NCBI GenBank assembly: GCA_030123565.1
Contig: CP126122.1
Span: 3,238,800-3,302,799 of the forward strand
DNA: 64,000 bases
Source of the DNA: Nitrospira sp.
Lineage (GTDB): Bacteria; Nitrospirota; Nitrospiria; Nitrospirales; Nitrospiraceae
Direction: 5' to 3'
Numbering within the stretch: position 1 is the first letter of the stretch; each line of letters opens with the position of its first letter. Under the pieces are notes generated by a model. It ran no database searches, was not told the origin of the DNA, and was given only the letters and a program-made list of their open reading frames with translations. The translations under genes and the position numbers were made by a program. Shown one piece after another: positions 56,328 to 64,000 of the stretch.

Positions 56328-57161
56328 TCACAGTCGATCGAGGAGTTGTTGTTTTTTCGTTCGGTAGTCTTCCTCCGTAATCAACCCCTGCTCATAGAGA
56401 CGCTTGAGTTGTCCCAGTCTATCTTCCAACGACGAGGAAGGCGTTGAAGGAACGGTCTCCACCGAGGGCATGGAGGCAGGCTGCGATCCCTGGCCGGTCA
56501 AGGTGCCGTACTCGATGGCGAGTTCGGCCGGCTCCGGTCGAAACGGATTACCCCCTCCCTCGGCCGCCTGCACCATTTCCTGGTGATCACCGGGCACGGG
56601 CTCGTAGAAAGCTCCAGCCTGCGCAAACAAGGGATCGTTCCAGATCTGCTTCCGTATCGACGGCATGGTCACCGTGACCCGATAGTTGGCCAATTGCAGA
56701 TGGATCCGGCCTTGCTCGACAAACCAAGCTCCGGAAGTGAGCTGTGACAACCCCGCCTCGCTCGCCCTCGCCAATGCGAAGAGGACGCGCTGCTGAGCCG
56801 TCGCTTCCTGAAATGCGCGCTGCAATGCCGCTCCCAAATAGAGAACTTCTTCGTCGGTAAAGGCCGACTCCGTCGCGCCGTGATAGGAGGCGCCGAGCAT
56901 GGGCCGGTGGATGCTTCGCACCTTCACGCTCCGCAGGACCGTTTCCCATTGTTTCGTCTCCAATGAGAGCGGGTGATCGAATCGGCGACTCCGGCCGGAC
57001 GCTGCCTGCTCCTCCATAGGAACGATCCTCACCAACCGATGGTCGTCGCAGGACAGGCAGGTCCCTTCGCTCCGCGGTGCCGCTGCTGAACAGCCGGCCG
57101 TCAGCAGAGACAACAGCAGCAGACCTGCGGCTTTGCGACATCGAATGGACCGGCTCTTCAC
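56328..57161 (-). CDS. SHOCT-domain lipoprotein
   Basis: 277 aa from GTG 57159-57161, chosen because GGAGGGAAGG lies upstream and the signal then begins MKSRSIRC. Lipobox LTAGC, then CLSCDD. A helical middle and a C-terminal SHOCT motif (LGQLKRLYEQGLITEEDYRTKKQQLL). A TTG at 57197 overlaps the stop of the upstream porin gene (TTGA) and could start a coupled longer form. It is the last gene of the cupredoxin/cytochrome-porin operon. Confidence 0.8.
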   Translation of the reverse strand: MKSRSIRCRKAAGLLLLSLLTAGCSAAAPRSEGTCLSCDDHRLVRIVPMEEQAASGRSRRFDHPLSLETKQWETVLRSVKVRSIHRPMLGASYHGATESAFTDEEVLYLGAALQRAFQEATAQQRVLFALARASEAGLSQLTSGAWFVEQGRIHLQLANYRVTVTMPSIRKQIWNDPLFAQAGAFYEPVPGDHQEMVQAAEGGGNPFRPEPAELAIEYGTLTGQGSQPASMPSVETVPSTPSSSLEDRLGQLKRLYEQGLITEEDYRTKKQQLLDRL

Positions 57162-57193
57162 GTTGGATCGGCCTTCCCTCCCGGCGCGGACGT

Positions 57194-58660
57194 TCAATAG
57201 GCGAAATCGAAGCCGACCAACATGGTTTGGCCCATGAGATCGCCGCCGTTGGTCCCCACGCCGGTCGTGCGGTAGGTATTGTACTCGGCGTGCAGCGCCA
57301 GGTCGGTCCTTGTGGAATGGTGGATAAAATACCGCACCAGGAACGTATGTGAATCGACGTTGTTATAGTTTTTGGCAAATGTCGGGTCGCCCTGCCGGTT
57401 GTTCCGAATGAGATCATATCGATAGGCAAAAAACCAGTCCGGCATGTTGAAGAACGGCAAGAGGGTTGGATAGTAGTCGAGTTCGATGAACGCGCCGTTC
57501 CATGACGCATTTTGTGCGTCGACGATGCCTTGCGAGGCGAACATGTTCTTACTGTCGTTTCCCATCATCCACGCGCCGAACAGGTTCCATTCTCCGTTCA
57601 ATGTCAGACTGACATCCACACCGAAACGGCTGAACGGTTGCCCGTTGCCGGCGATGGCCTGGCAGGTGGGGCAGGTCGGGTTGACCAGGGTCGGTGCGGC
57701 ACCGTACGCACCGAAGAGCCCGATCCGCTGACCAGTCACGATGCCATAGCCGCCGAACGATTGGGTGAGGTGGCCGTAAAAATTGACGTTCTTTCCACCG
57801 GTTCCACAGGTGGTGCCCGACGGGCAACCGCTCAGCGGGCCGGAAAACGTATTCGTGGCCAACGCGGAGAAGGCATAGCGGAAATAGCCGTCGGTCGCCG
57901 CAGTCTTCTTGATACCGGAGAGTTCTGCTCCCGGTTGATTCTCCCCGATCGCAAAGGTATTGGGATTGAGATAGGAGCTGGTGGATGTGCCTCCGATGGT
58001 CGCGGTATAGGGCGTCCCCGGCATGTAATGATACATGGCGAAGGTGGTATTCAAGGTCGGACTCCGCTTTTCGCTGAACGGCAGGTCGAGTTCGAATTTG
58101 CCGACTTTCAGGTTCAACAAGTAATCGCCGCTCGCGCTCTTCACCCCCAGGAACCGCTCGAGCCTCATGAGTCGCACGAAGGCGCTTTCCAGATCGCTGT
58201 CCGACGCGCCGGTACCGAAGCCCGCGCTGCCCAATCCCGGTGTGAACACGACGCCGAACGCCAGGTTTCGGTCCAGCGTACCGAAACTCAGCAGATCCAG
58301 GCCGGTGAAGCCGAATCCGCCGGTCGTGACGCCGCTGCCGTCGGTCCGTACGCTTGCGGCCTGATAGCCGACCGTCGTCCGGATGGAGACGGGCCAGAAC
58401 CCCATGCCGATCCCCTCATAGGTCGGCACATCCGCATCCGATCCCAATTGATAGCCGCGATCCCTGAAGAGATTGCCGAAGTCATTGAGTTTCGGAAAGC
58501 CCGGCACGTGGCAGACATTGCATTTGAAATCGTACTTGCGGGCGAAGGCCGGAATCGCGTCGGCCTTTTGCACCAGGCCGCTCAGCTCATAACTTAGCAG
58601 CGCGAAGAGGACGAGCAGGGATGCGATCGCCGCTCTGGCGTGAAATTGTTTGGTTTTCAT
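57194..58660 (-). CDS. Fused c-type cytochrome and outer-membrane porin
   Basis: 488 aa from ATG 58660. A signal sequence (AIASLLVLFALLSYEL) is followed by one haem motif CNVCH (Cys47, Cys50, His51), then PGFPKLNDFGNLFRDRGYQL, and about 400 residues of amphipathic beta strands with aromatic ends, finishing with LVGFDFAY (C-terminal aromatic, as in outer-membrane barrels). Layout resembles Cyc2-type cytochrome-porins that move electrons across the outer membrane, but the sequence family may differ. Gly/Ser/Thr-rich loops with Cys pairs (CPSGTTC, CPTC) are notable. Confidence 0.82.
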   Translation of the reverse strand: MKTKQFHARAAIASLLVLFALLSYELSGLVQKADAIPAFARKYDFKCNVCHVPGFPKLNDFGNLFRDRGYQLGSDADVPTYEGIGMGFWPVSIRTTVGYQAASVRTDGSGVTTGGFGFTGLDLLSFGTLDRNLAFGVVFTPGLGSAGFGTGASDSDLESAFVRLMRLERFLGVKSASGDYLLNLKVGKFELDLPFSEKRSPTLNTTFAMYHYMPGTPYTATIGGTSTSSYLNPNTFAIGENQPGAELSGIKKTAATDGYFRYAFSALATNTFSGPLSGCPSGTTCGTGGKNVNFYGHLTQSFGGYGIVTGQRIGLFGAYGAAPTLVNPTCPTCQAIAGNGQPFSRFGVDVSLTLNGEWNLFGAWMMGNDSKNMFASQGIVDAQNASWNGAFIELDYYPTLLPFFNMPDWFFAYRYDLIRNNRQGDPTFAKNYNNVDSHTFLVRYFIHHSTRTDLALHAEYNTYRTTGVGTNGGDLMGQTMLVGFDFAY

Positions 58661-58742
58661 AGGGTGGCTCTCCGATGTGATCACTCACCGTCGATGGCCC
58701 ATCGACCTTCAGCGGGCCCCGGTCGTGGACGGCATCCATCAT

Positions 58743-59609
58743 TCACTCAGACTGAAGCTCACCGTCGCCGCCGGCGATTTTCCACTCGACCTCCACCGGT
58801 CGAACGGGAAACTCGAACCGCTGCTCGAGCTGGCCCTTCGGAACGACATCGACCTGTTGTCGTATGACGTGAGGGTCGTCGTACACTGGACGAGAGGAGG
58901 CGAATTTGACGATGTTGTACCCCGCATGCCAGGCCACGAGCGTATAGGCTCCCGGCGGGATGCCGCTGATTTCAAAGCGGCCCTGCTCATCGGTGACGGC
59001 GAAATAGGGATGGTCCAGCGCTGCGGCCCAGGCGTTCATGTGCACATGGACATCACACTGCAACCGCAACCCGACGCCGCGGGCACGGACCAGCTTCGTC
59101 GCGATTTCGCGGTTGGCCGTCGGCATGGCGATATTGAAGAGACTCGCCTGCTTGTCGTTGAAGAGATGTGGATTGTGAAGGATGGGCTCGAAGTTGATCA
59201 GCGCGACTTCGGCGGTGCGGACAAAGGGAAAGACCTGTTCCTGAAACTGACAGAGACGAGTGGCGGGGTCTCCCTCGCTCTTCCCCATGTGCAGGCGATA
59301 TCTCGGCTCGGCCGCCTTGCCCCGCTCCACCCGTTCGAGATAGACGAGGACATGCTGGATCCCGTTCGTGGCCGGATCGATCCGCAGGGCCGGCGATGAC
59401 ACCTCTGTCCCGCACCGGTCCAAATCCGCGAAGACCTTGAGCGGCGGAACTTTCGGGATCGCGCCCTTCCAAACCGCCTGGCCCTTAATCGTTCCCCCGT
59501 CGGGAACCTCGATGACTTCGTACTCCGCATATCCAGGGGTCACGTTGACGAGAAGCGCGAAGCAACAGGCGAGCAACAGGGAATAACCGCGGTGGCGCTG
59601 TCGAGACAT
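58743..59609 (-). CDS. Cupredoxin-like secreted copper-binding protein
   Basis: 288 aa from ATG 59609 (GAGG 7 nt upstream). Signal LLLACCFALLVNVTPGYA. HNPHLFND (about 145-151) and CDVHVHM (Cys185, His188/190, Met191) supply a His-Cys-His-Met type-1-like copper site, as in plastocyanin-like methylamine-utilisation proteins. A carboxypeptidase-regulatory-like beta domain follows (GRFEISGIPPGAYTLVAWHAGY). It is first in the operon with the cytochrome-porin and so may pass electrons to it (inference). Confidence 0.8.
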   Translation of the reverse strand: MSRQRHRGYSLLLACCFALLVNVTPGYAEYEVIEVPDGGTIKGQAVWKGAIPKVPPLKVFADLDRCGTEVSSPALRIDPATNGIQHVLVYLERVERGKAAEPRYRLHMGKSEGDPATRLCQFQEQVFPFVRTAEVALINFEPILHNPHLFNDKQASLFNIAMPTANREIATKLVRARGVGLRLQCDVHVHMNAWAAALDHPYFAVTDEQGRFEISGIPPGAYTLVAWHAGYNIVKFASSRPVYDDPHVIRQQVDVVPKGQLEQRFEFPVRPVEVEWKIAGGDGELQSE

Positions 59610-59661
59610 GGAGGACCTCATCGAGGCGCATGGGACTGGATCGCCCATGGCGGTGAACAAT

Positions 59662-59700
59662 AAAAAAGCCCGAACGACCCACCAAGGGATCGTCCGGGCT
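59662..59700 (-). terminator. Intrinsic terminator
   Basis: On the minus strand agcccg pairs with cgggct, the stem continues imperfectly, and it is followed by a T-run (A62-A67 on the plus strand). It ends the transcript of the methyltransferase gene at 59834-60847. Confidence 0.8.
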
Positions 59701-59833
59701 CTGGAGCGGAACGCTCGTTGGCCTCTTGTTCTGTTGAAACGGCAGTGACCCTATCCCTATCGGCCCTCGCTTGTCAAGGCGTCCGATGGGAAGGGACCGA
59801 AGCGCGCAGAAGACTTCGCGGCCGGCCGCCGCC

Positions 59834-60847
59834 CTATTTAATACCGATCACCATCGAGTCCGGCCCCGCCAACTTTTCCACCTTCGTCCGCTTGAAACCG
59901 GCCTTCTTCATCCATTGCCTGCAATCGGCGCCGGTGAAATCGAACCCCCCCGGCGTTTCGATGAGCATGTTCAGGCTCATCAACAACCCGAAGGCGTTCT
60001 GTTTCCGCGCATTGTCGATGAGGGCCTCATGGACGATCAGGGCCCCGCCGGCCGGCAGCGCCTCGTAGGCCTTGCGCAGCAACAGCATCTTCTCATCGAG
60101 ATTCCAGTCATGCAGGATGTGCCCCATGATCAGGACATCGGTGGACGGCAGAGGATCTTTGAAAAAATCCCCGGAATGAAACGTCACCCGCTTCTCGACC
60201 TTCCTGAGTCGCGCATAGGCCTCGAAGATCGGTCCCACAACCGGCAGGTCCATCCCCTGTCCGGCGAGGTGTTTATGCGCGAGGGCGATCTCGACCGCCA
60301 CGCCGCCCTGGGCACAGCCGATGTCGGCGAAGGAGCGGTACCGCTTCCACGGAAACTTCCGGGCGATGGCCCGCGCCGTTCCCTGGCTGAGGCCGGTCAT
60401 GGCCTTGAGAAACCCCTCCAGCCGTTGTTGGTCGGCGTAGAGCGTGCCGAAGAAATCTTCGCCCGTCTTCGCCTCGTTCTGCGGCCGGCCTGTACGGAGC
60501 CCCTCCGTGAGCGACCCCCAAAAACGATAGAGCCTGGCATTGGCCATTTCGAGGATGCCGCCGACATAGGAGGGGTTGGCGCGGTCCAGAAACAAACCCG
60601 TCTCGGAGGTATTGGCATAGCGCGCACCGGTTCGTTTCAACAGGCCCAACGCAACCAGCGCGTCGAAAAAATCGCGAGCGCTTCGCTGGTGGAGTTCAAG
60701 CCGCTTGGCGAGGGAGTCGGCATTGAGCGGTCGCTTGGCCAACTCCGTGAACAGGCCCAGTTCGACGGCGGTAAGCAGGGTCTTCGATCCCCAAAATCCG
60801 AACCCGAGTTGCATGATCCGATCAGGAGTCAATCGTCTGGTGGCCAT
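59834..60847 (-). CDS. SAM-dependent O-methyltransferase
   Basis: 337 aa. A winged-helix N-terminal domain ([22 protein letters not shown]) precedes a Rossmann fold with [17 protein letters not shown], and the typical [22 protein letters not shown]. Same family as the gene at 15671-16693 (acetylserotonin O-methyltransferase-like). It begins [12 protein letters not shown] and stands alone with its own terminator. Confidence 0.88.
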   Translation of the reverse strand: MATRRLTPDRIMQLGFGFWGSKTLLTAVELGLFTELAKRPLNADSLAKRLELHQRSARDFFDALVALGLLKRTGARYANTSETGLFLDRANPSYVGGILEMANARLYRFWGSLTEGLRTGRPQNEAKTGEDFFGTLYADQQRLEGFLKAMTGLSQGTARAIARKFPWKRYRSFADIGCAQGGVAVEIALAHKHLAGQGMDLPVVGPIFEAYARLRKVEKRVTFHSGDFFKDPLPSTDVLIMGHILHDWNLDEKMLLLRKAYEALPAGGALIVHEALIDNARKQNAFGLLMSLNMLIETPGGFDFTGADCRQWMKKAGFKRTKVEKLAGPDSMVIGIK

Positions 60848-61118
60848 GTGGCGTTCCTTTCCGAGAGGAGAAAAATCGATGAGAGGCTACGCGGCAGAAG
60901 AGGCTGTGTCAACCGTGAAACATGCTTGTCACCTCTGAACCGTATCTTTTTCTTCAGGCGCCGTATCGAGAGAGATACGTGTTGCGGACCGGTTCGACGA
61001 TGGGCGGCAAGGAGACACACAATTCCTTCGCATTTCCCATGTCCGGCCCTTTGCTTCCTCTTGGACCATCAAGCAACCACGACCCAGACCTGCGCCCCTC
61101 ACTCACGGAGGAAACACC

Positions 61119-61862
61119 ATGGGTACCATCGACCGGCCCAAGACATTCTTCGTCGCGACGTTCCTGCTCGGAGCAATGACCACGTTCGGCTACGCAGAAC
61201 AATGGAACGGCCCGGGCAATCCGAACGGGACTGTTTGGAGGCCGGGCCATGTGGCGCTCGGATTGGAACCGGCGACCGGCGGCGACCCACCGGCATTGCT
61301 GGACATCAGACGTCCCCTCTCCGGATCGGACGAACTCCTGTTCAGCGTGAAGAGTGTCTTTAAGGAGGCGACGAGCGACCGATTTGAAGTCGATACGAAA
61401 CATGCCTATGCCGGAGGGGCCAGGAGCAAGGCCGGCGTCTTGCCGTCCGACTTTGACTTCGCCGTGCACCGCAGCGCAGCGATCGGGACGGTCAACATCA
61501 ACGAGAACATTCCAAGCGGGTATAAACTCGTGGTCGGCGGGAAAATCCTGGCCGAAGAGGTGCGGATCAAGCTGATCAAGGACTGGGCGGATTACGTGTT
61601 CGCTCCCGACTATCGATTGAACCAGCTGCCGGAGATCGAAAGGTTCATCCAAGCCAACCACCACCTCCCCGGCATCCCCAGCGCCGCGGAGGTGGAGCAG
61701 GGCGGAATCGGTCTCGGCGAGATGCAATCGAAGCTGCTCATGAAGATCGAGGAGTTGACGCTCCATCTGATTGAACAACACAAGACCATCGAGGCTCTGC
61801 GGCAGAAGCTCGCGCAATTCGAACAGGATCGTCGACTTCCACCATCTACGGCCCGCCGGTAG
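61119..61862 (+). CDS. Secreted protein with tail-fibre-like C-terminus
   Basis: 247 aa from ATG 61119 (ACGGAGG upstream). Signal FFVATFLLGAMTTFGYA. After a beta-rich middle comes a segment seen at the end of Bacteroidetes-type surface proteins: VVGGKILAEEVRIKL, PEIERFIQANHHLPGIPSA, then GIGLGEMQSKLLMKIEELTLHLIEQ forming a trimeric coiled coil. It resembles an intramolecular-chaperone or fibre tip. The gene precedes another secreted protein by 36 nt. Confidence 0.75.
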   Translation: MGTIDRPKTFFVATFLLGAMTTFGYAEQWNGPGNPNGTVWRPGHVALGLEPATGGDPPALLDIRRPLSGSDELLFSVKSVFKEATSDRFEVDTKHAYAGGARSKAGVLPSDFDFAVHRSAAIGTVNINENIPSGYKLVVGGKILAEEVRIKLIKDWADYVFAPDYRLNQLPEIERFIQANHHLPGIPSAAEVEQGGIGLGEMQSKLLMKIEELTLHLIEQHKTIEALRQKLAQFEQDRRLPPSTARR

Positions 61863-61898
61863 TCTGGCTCCTGCGGGCCGGTTGAGGAGGACCTCCCC

Positions 61899-62819
61899 AT
61901 GAAGCGATCACTCGCGACTTTCAGCGTGATAATTCTTGTTGCAACCCCGGCATCCCCTGCGCGTGCGGCATCGGAACTCCTCCTCAACCATGTGCTGACG
62001 GAGGGTCCCGTTCGATACTACGACCACCCTCAAGGTCTGGTGCTCGCGGACGGATTCTGGGCACAGGCCGGTTCGGACGTCACCGTCACCATCAATCAGA
62101 CGCCGGGCTTCTATCTCGACAAGAGCCCGCTCGATACCAAGGACCAACAGTACACGTCGAATGAAGGCCGCACCTTCGTCGTGGCAGGCTGTGTGCCCCA
62201 TAAACTGGTGGTCAAATTCATCGGATCGCACTGGGTGGCCTGCAATGATCTCGATGAGGCGACGGACAGGGTCGTGGAAAGCAAATTCATCTCCTGTCTC
62301 GATCTATTCAAGAACGGGGTTGTCTCGGGGGCCTCCATCAAGGAGATCAACAATAGGACATGGGAATCGTTCCGATTCTCCTGCCGCGACCTGGCTGGAG
62401 ACGGGCATATGGTCTCACCGCCTCAAAAATCGGACTTCCTGTTCAATTTCGAAAGGGAAGGAAAACTTTACGAGACGACGGTCCCGAGCGACCACCTGTC
62501 GTTCGGGATTCTGGAAATGTACAACCAGCTCCAACTCATGCCGCGGGAGAATCTGTTGCAGATCGCGATCGAGCACGCGAGCGCGACGGCCATTCACGAC
62601 GCCGGAGAAAAGGGTCGTCGGGTCGATGACTTCAACTTCAGCGACAAGGTACCGAAGGCGTTCGGGTTGGGTGGATTGATCGGCACCAGCCATTGGCAAT
62701 GTCCTCCCGGCATGGTCGCGACCGGCGCGGCCATCGGACATGTTCCAGACAAAAAGGGCAAGGACACGAGGCCGGTGTATATCCTGGTGGAATGCCGGAA
62801 ACTCCTGCACAACCCCTGA
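61899..62819 (+). CDS. Secreted protein of unknown function
   Basis: 306 aa from ATG 61899 (GAGGAGG upstream). Signal LATFSVIILVATPASPARA, then a beta-rich start (HPQGLVLADGFWAQAGSDVTVTI) that recalls adhesin-like repeats, and a C-terminal part with paired Cys (CPPGM ... VECRKLL). It probably forms a two-gene operon with the preceding fibre-like gene. No family recognised. Confidence 0.72.
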   Translation: MKRSLATFSVIILVATPASPARAASELLLNHVLTEGPVRYYDHPQGLVLADGFWAQAGSDVTVTINQTPGFYLDKSPLDTKDQQYTSNEGRTFVVAGCVPHKLVVKFIGSHWVACNDLDEATDRVVESKFISCLDLFKNGVVSGASIKEINNRTWESFRFSCRDLAGDGHMVSPPQKSDFLFNFEREGKLYETTVPSDHLSFGILEMYNQLQLMPRENLLQIAIEHASATAIHDAGEKGRRVDDFNFSDKVPKAFGLGGLIGTSHWQCPPGMVATGAAIGHVPDKKGKDTRPVYILVECRKLLHNP

Positions 62820-63231
62820 AGGAGGAACGTCCCGTGAATCCTTTCGTCCTCCCACCATGAAATGCACCTTTCACAAGAACCTGTGCGGCAACATCGTCCT
62901 GGAACAGGGGTGCGGTAGATTTCCGCAACACCTGCATCTGGTCCTGGCGCAAATGTCTACAGCAACGGTTGCCGGACAGCCAGCGAAATGATTGCGCCAT
63001 CGACAGGGTTCAGGGGTCATAGCGGAGCGCTCCCCTCACGACCTCCATTCTTTTCCAGCGGTTCCCTCACGGTCTCGCCTCCAGTCTCCCGCCGTCTCCC
63101 TGCCCACCAGGCCTCCAGAGAGCGAGAGGGCATTGGCACCGGGATTGCTCCTATCTGATACAGACCAGGCTGCGAATGAGGCGGATTGTCCTGATGCGTC
63201 ACCCTTGTGGAGGCCGAGGAAGGAGGGCCCT
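62820..63231. other. Intergenic region without a convincing gene
   Basis: A strong AAGGAGG (62818-62826) precedes a GTG mini-frame of eight codons and then an ATG frame of 44 codons (62858-62992) starting MKCTFHKNLCGN, both unsupported by any family. The rest is GC-rich with no motif and ends at the ribosome binding site of the CBS gene. Confidence 0.4.
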
Positions 63232-63669
63232 ATGAGAGCCACAGAATTTTTCGTGCACGCCTGTGACCCCAAGACATTGGTCGTGCGCCAGATCATGGAG
63301 GATGCCGTCGTCAAGGTCAGCCCGACGTCAAGCGCGATGGCCGTCGCCGAACTCTTGAGCGAGCACAACTTCGGGAGCCTGCCGGTGGTCGGGGCGGACG
63401 GAACGTTGCAGGGGCTGGTGACGGAATTCGACCTCCTGAAGGCCGTCGAGCAGGACAAGGATCTCCGAAAGGTATCGGTGTCGGAGATCATGACGCGCGA
63501 CGTGGTCACCGCCACGGAAGAGATGCCGCTGATGAGCCTGATCCACTTGTTACAGGAGCGACATCTCATTCGTGTCCCAGTTGTAAAGGACCACAAACTC
63601 GTCGGCGTGGTCGCACGACGCGATGTCGTGTTCGGATATGTAAAGGCTCGAGCGACCTATTGGCCGTAG
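63232..63669 (+). CDS. Two-CBS-domain protein
   Basis: 145 aa from ATG 63232 (GGAGGG upstream). CBS1 (VRQIMEDAVVKVSPTS ... GSLPVVGADGTLQGLVTEFDLL) and CBS2 (VSEIMTRDVVTATEE ... IRVPVVKDHKLVGVVARRDVV). Close paralogue of the gene at 46150-46584, sharing the CDPKTL start and the DLRKVSVSEIM linker. Confidence 0.92.
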   Translation: MRATEFFVHACDPKTLVVRQIMEDAVVKVSPTSSAMAVAELLSEHNFGSLPVVGADGTLQGLVTEFDLLKAVEQDKDLRKVSVSEIMTRDVVTATEEMPLMSLIHLLQERHLIRVPVVKDHKLVGVVARRDVVFGYVKARATYWP

Positions 63670-63723
63670 GTGTGGGTGTGACGGCAGTTCTCCCGTCGCG
63701 GGTACGGGGAGAGACGCGAGAGT

Positions 63724-63897
63724 CTACTGCACAGAAGAAGGTGTGTGGTCGACGATGACTTCGCCGCATTCCAAACAACGAACCTTGCCGGTCTCTTTTC
63801 CATTGTCTGTGAGGATGCGATCGACGAGTCGCTTATGGCGACAGGTGGGAGAAGAGGACGGAGGGGTTGGTGTCGGATCGAGCTGTGGAGTCTGCAT
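63724..63897 (-). CDS. Small zinc-ribbon-like protein, 57 aa
   Basis: ATG 63895-63897 has GGAGG 6 nt upstream. A Pro/Ser/Thr-rich N-terminus precedes CRHKRLVDRIL and RCLECGEVIVDH. One Cys-x-His and one CxxC could form a zinc knuckle. It converges on the CBS gene. No family is assigned with confidence. Confidence 0.55.
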   Translation of the reverse strand: MQTPQLDPTPTPPSSSPTCRHKRLVDRILTDNGKETGKVRCLECGEVIVDHTPSSVQ

Positions 63898-64000
63898 CGC
63901 AACCTCCATTGTTGGCATTCAGCCTATCGTGACCCGGCTCAGTATGCCGCGGCATCATAGCAGAACAGTGTAGGTGTTTCCATGGGGAAAGGATTGAAAC

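Noticed and set aside
62858-62992. Possible 44-aa gene after the secreted protein
   Set aside because: No family, and the strong ribosome binding site upstream belongs to an eight-codon mini-frame; left as an unassigned intergenic item.
1-64000. CRISPR arrays, tRNA or rRNA genes
   Set aside because: No regularly spaced direct repeats, cloverleaf-like sequences or rRNA signatures were recognised by reading; this was not a computed search.

Overview
The window is about 64 kb of high-GC bacterial chromosome. The gene content resembles Nitrospirota, most plausibly a Nitrospira-like organism: many paired universal stress and CBS proteins, two P-type ATPases, heavy-metal RND efflux, a cytochrome-porin fusion, acetylserotonin-type O-methyltransferases and many secreted lipoproteins. 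This lineage call is an inference from gene content; no rRNA or tRNA gene was found to confirm it.

Layout. 1-8930 (minus strand): a truncated PAS histidine kinase, an MgtA-type Mg2+ ATPase, a CusBA-type RND metal exporter without its outer-membrane channel, and a tandem universal stress protein. 10.6-14.6 kb is an AT-richer island with a four-gene minus-strand operon: a 140-aa unknown protein, a Z1-domain ATPase, a C5 cytosine methyltransferase and a Vsr endonuclease. It looks like an acquired DNA-modification/defence cassette. 15-19.2 kb holds a hemerythrin, an O-methyltransferase, a class 3 lipase and lipoproteins.

19.2-25.7 kb is a plasticity zone. It contains an intact RelE/ParE-type toxin-antitoxin pair, a 70-bp duplicated fragment of the neighbouring lipoprotein gene, an AT-richer 1268-aa multi-pass sensor protein with a double-Cache-like domain, the last 38 codons of an IS110-type transposase, a frameshifted AbrB-VapC pair and a truncated copy of a GNAT gene whose intact copy lies at 27.1 kb. 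A dispersed GC-rich repeat family appears at 3.5, 14.9 and 25.5 kb.

28.9-32.8 kb is an unusual plus-strand operon: an M6-type metalloprotease with a long Lys/Glu-rich tail, two ATP-grasp-related proteins and a small protein. It is the best candidate for an undescribed peptide- or protein-modifying system. Opposite it lies a minus-strand operon of an APH-fold kinase, an APS-kinase-like protein and a GH13 enzyme. 36.7-41.5 kb has a RaiA-cold-shock fusion, a zinc ribbon, a cytochrome c, nicotinamidase with nicotinate phosphoribosyltransferase (NAD salvage) and a secreted pentapeptide-repeat protein. 41.5-54.8 kb is rich in transport and stress functions: a cation/proton antiporter, YnfA, an MFS transporter, an L,D-transpeptidase, CBS proteins, a universal stress protein coupled to an Na,K-ATPase-like P-type ATPase, and TerC.

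54.8-63.9 kb encodes an Slp lipoprotein, methyltransferases, a minus-strand operon of a cupredoxin-like protein, a CxxCH cytochrome-porin and a SHOCT lipoprotein (a possible outer-membrane electron-transfer module), two secreted proteins, a CBS protein and a small zinc-ribbon-like protein. No CRISPR array, tRNA, rRNA or replication origin was recognised.
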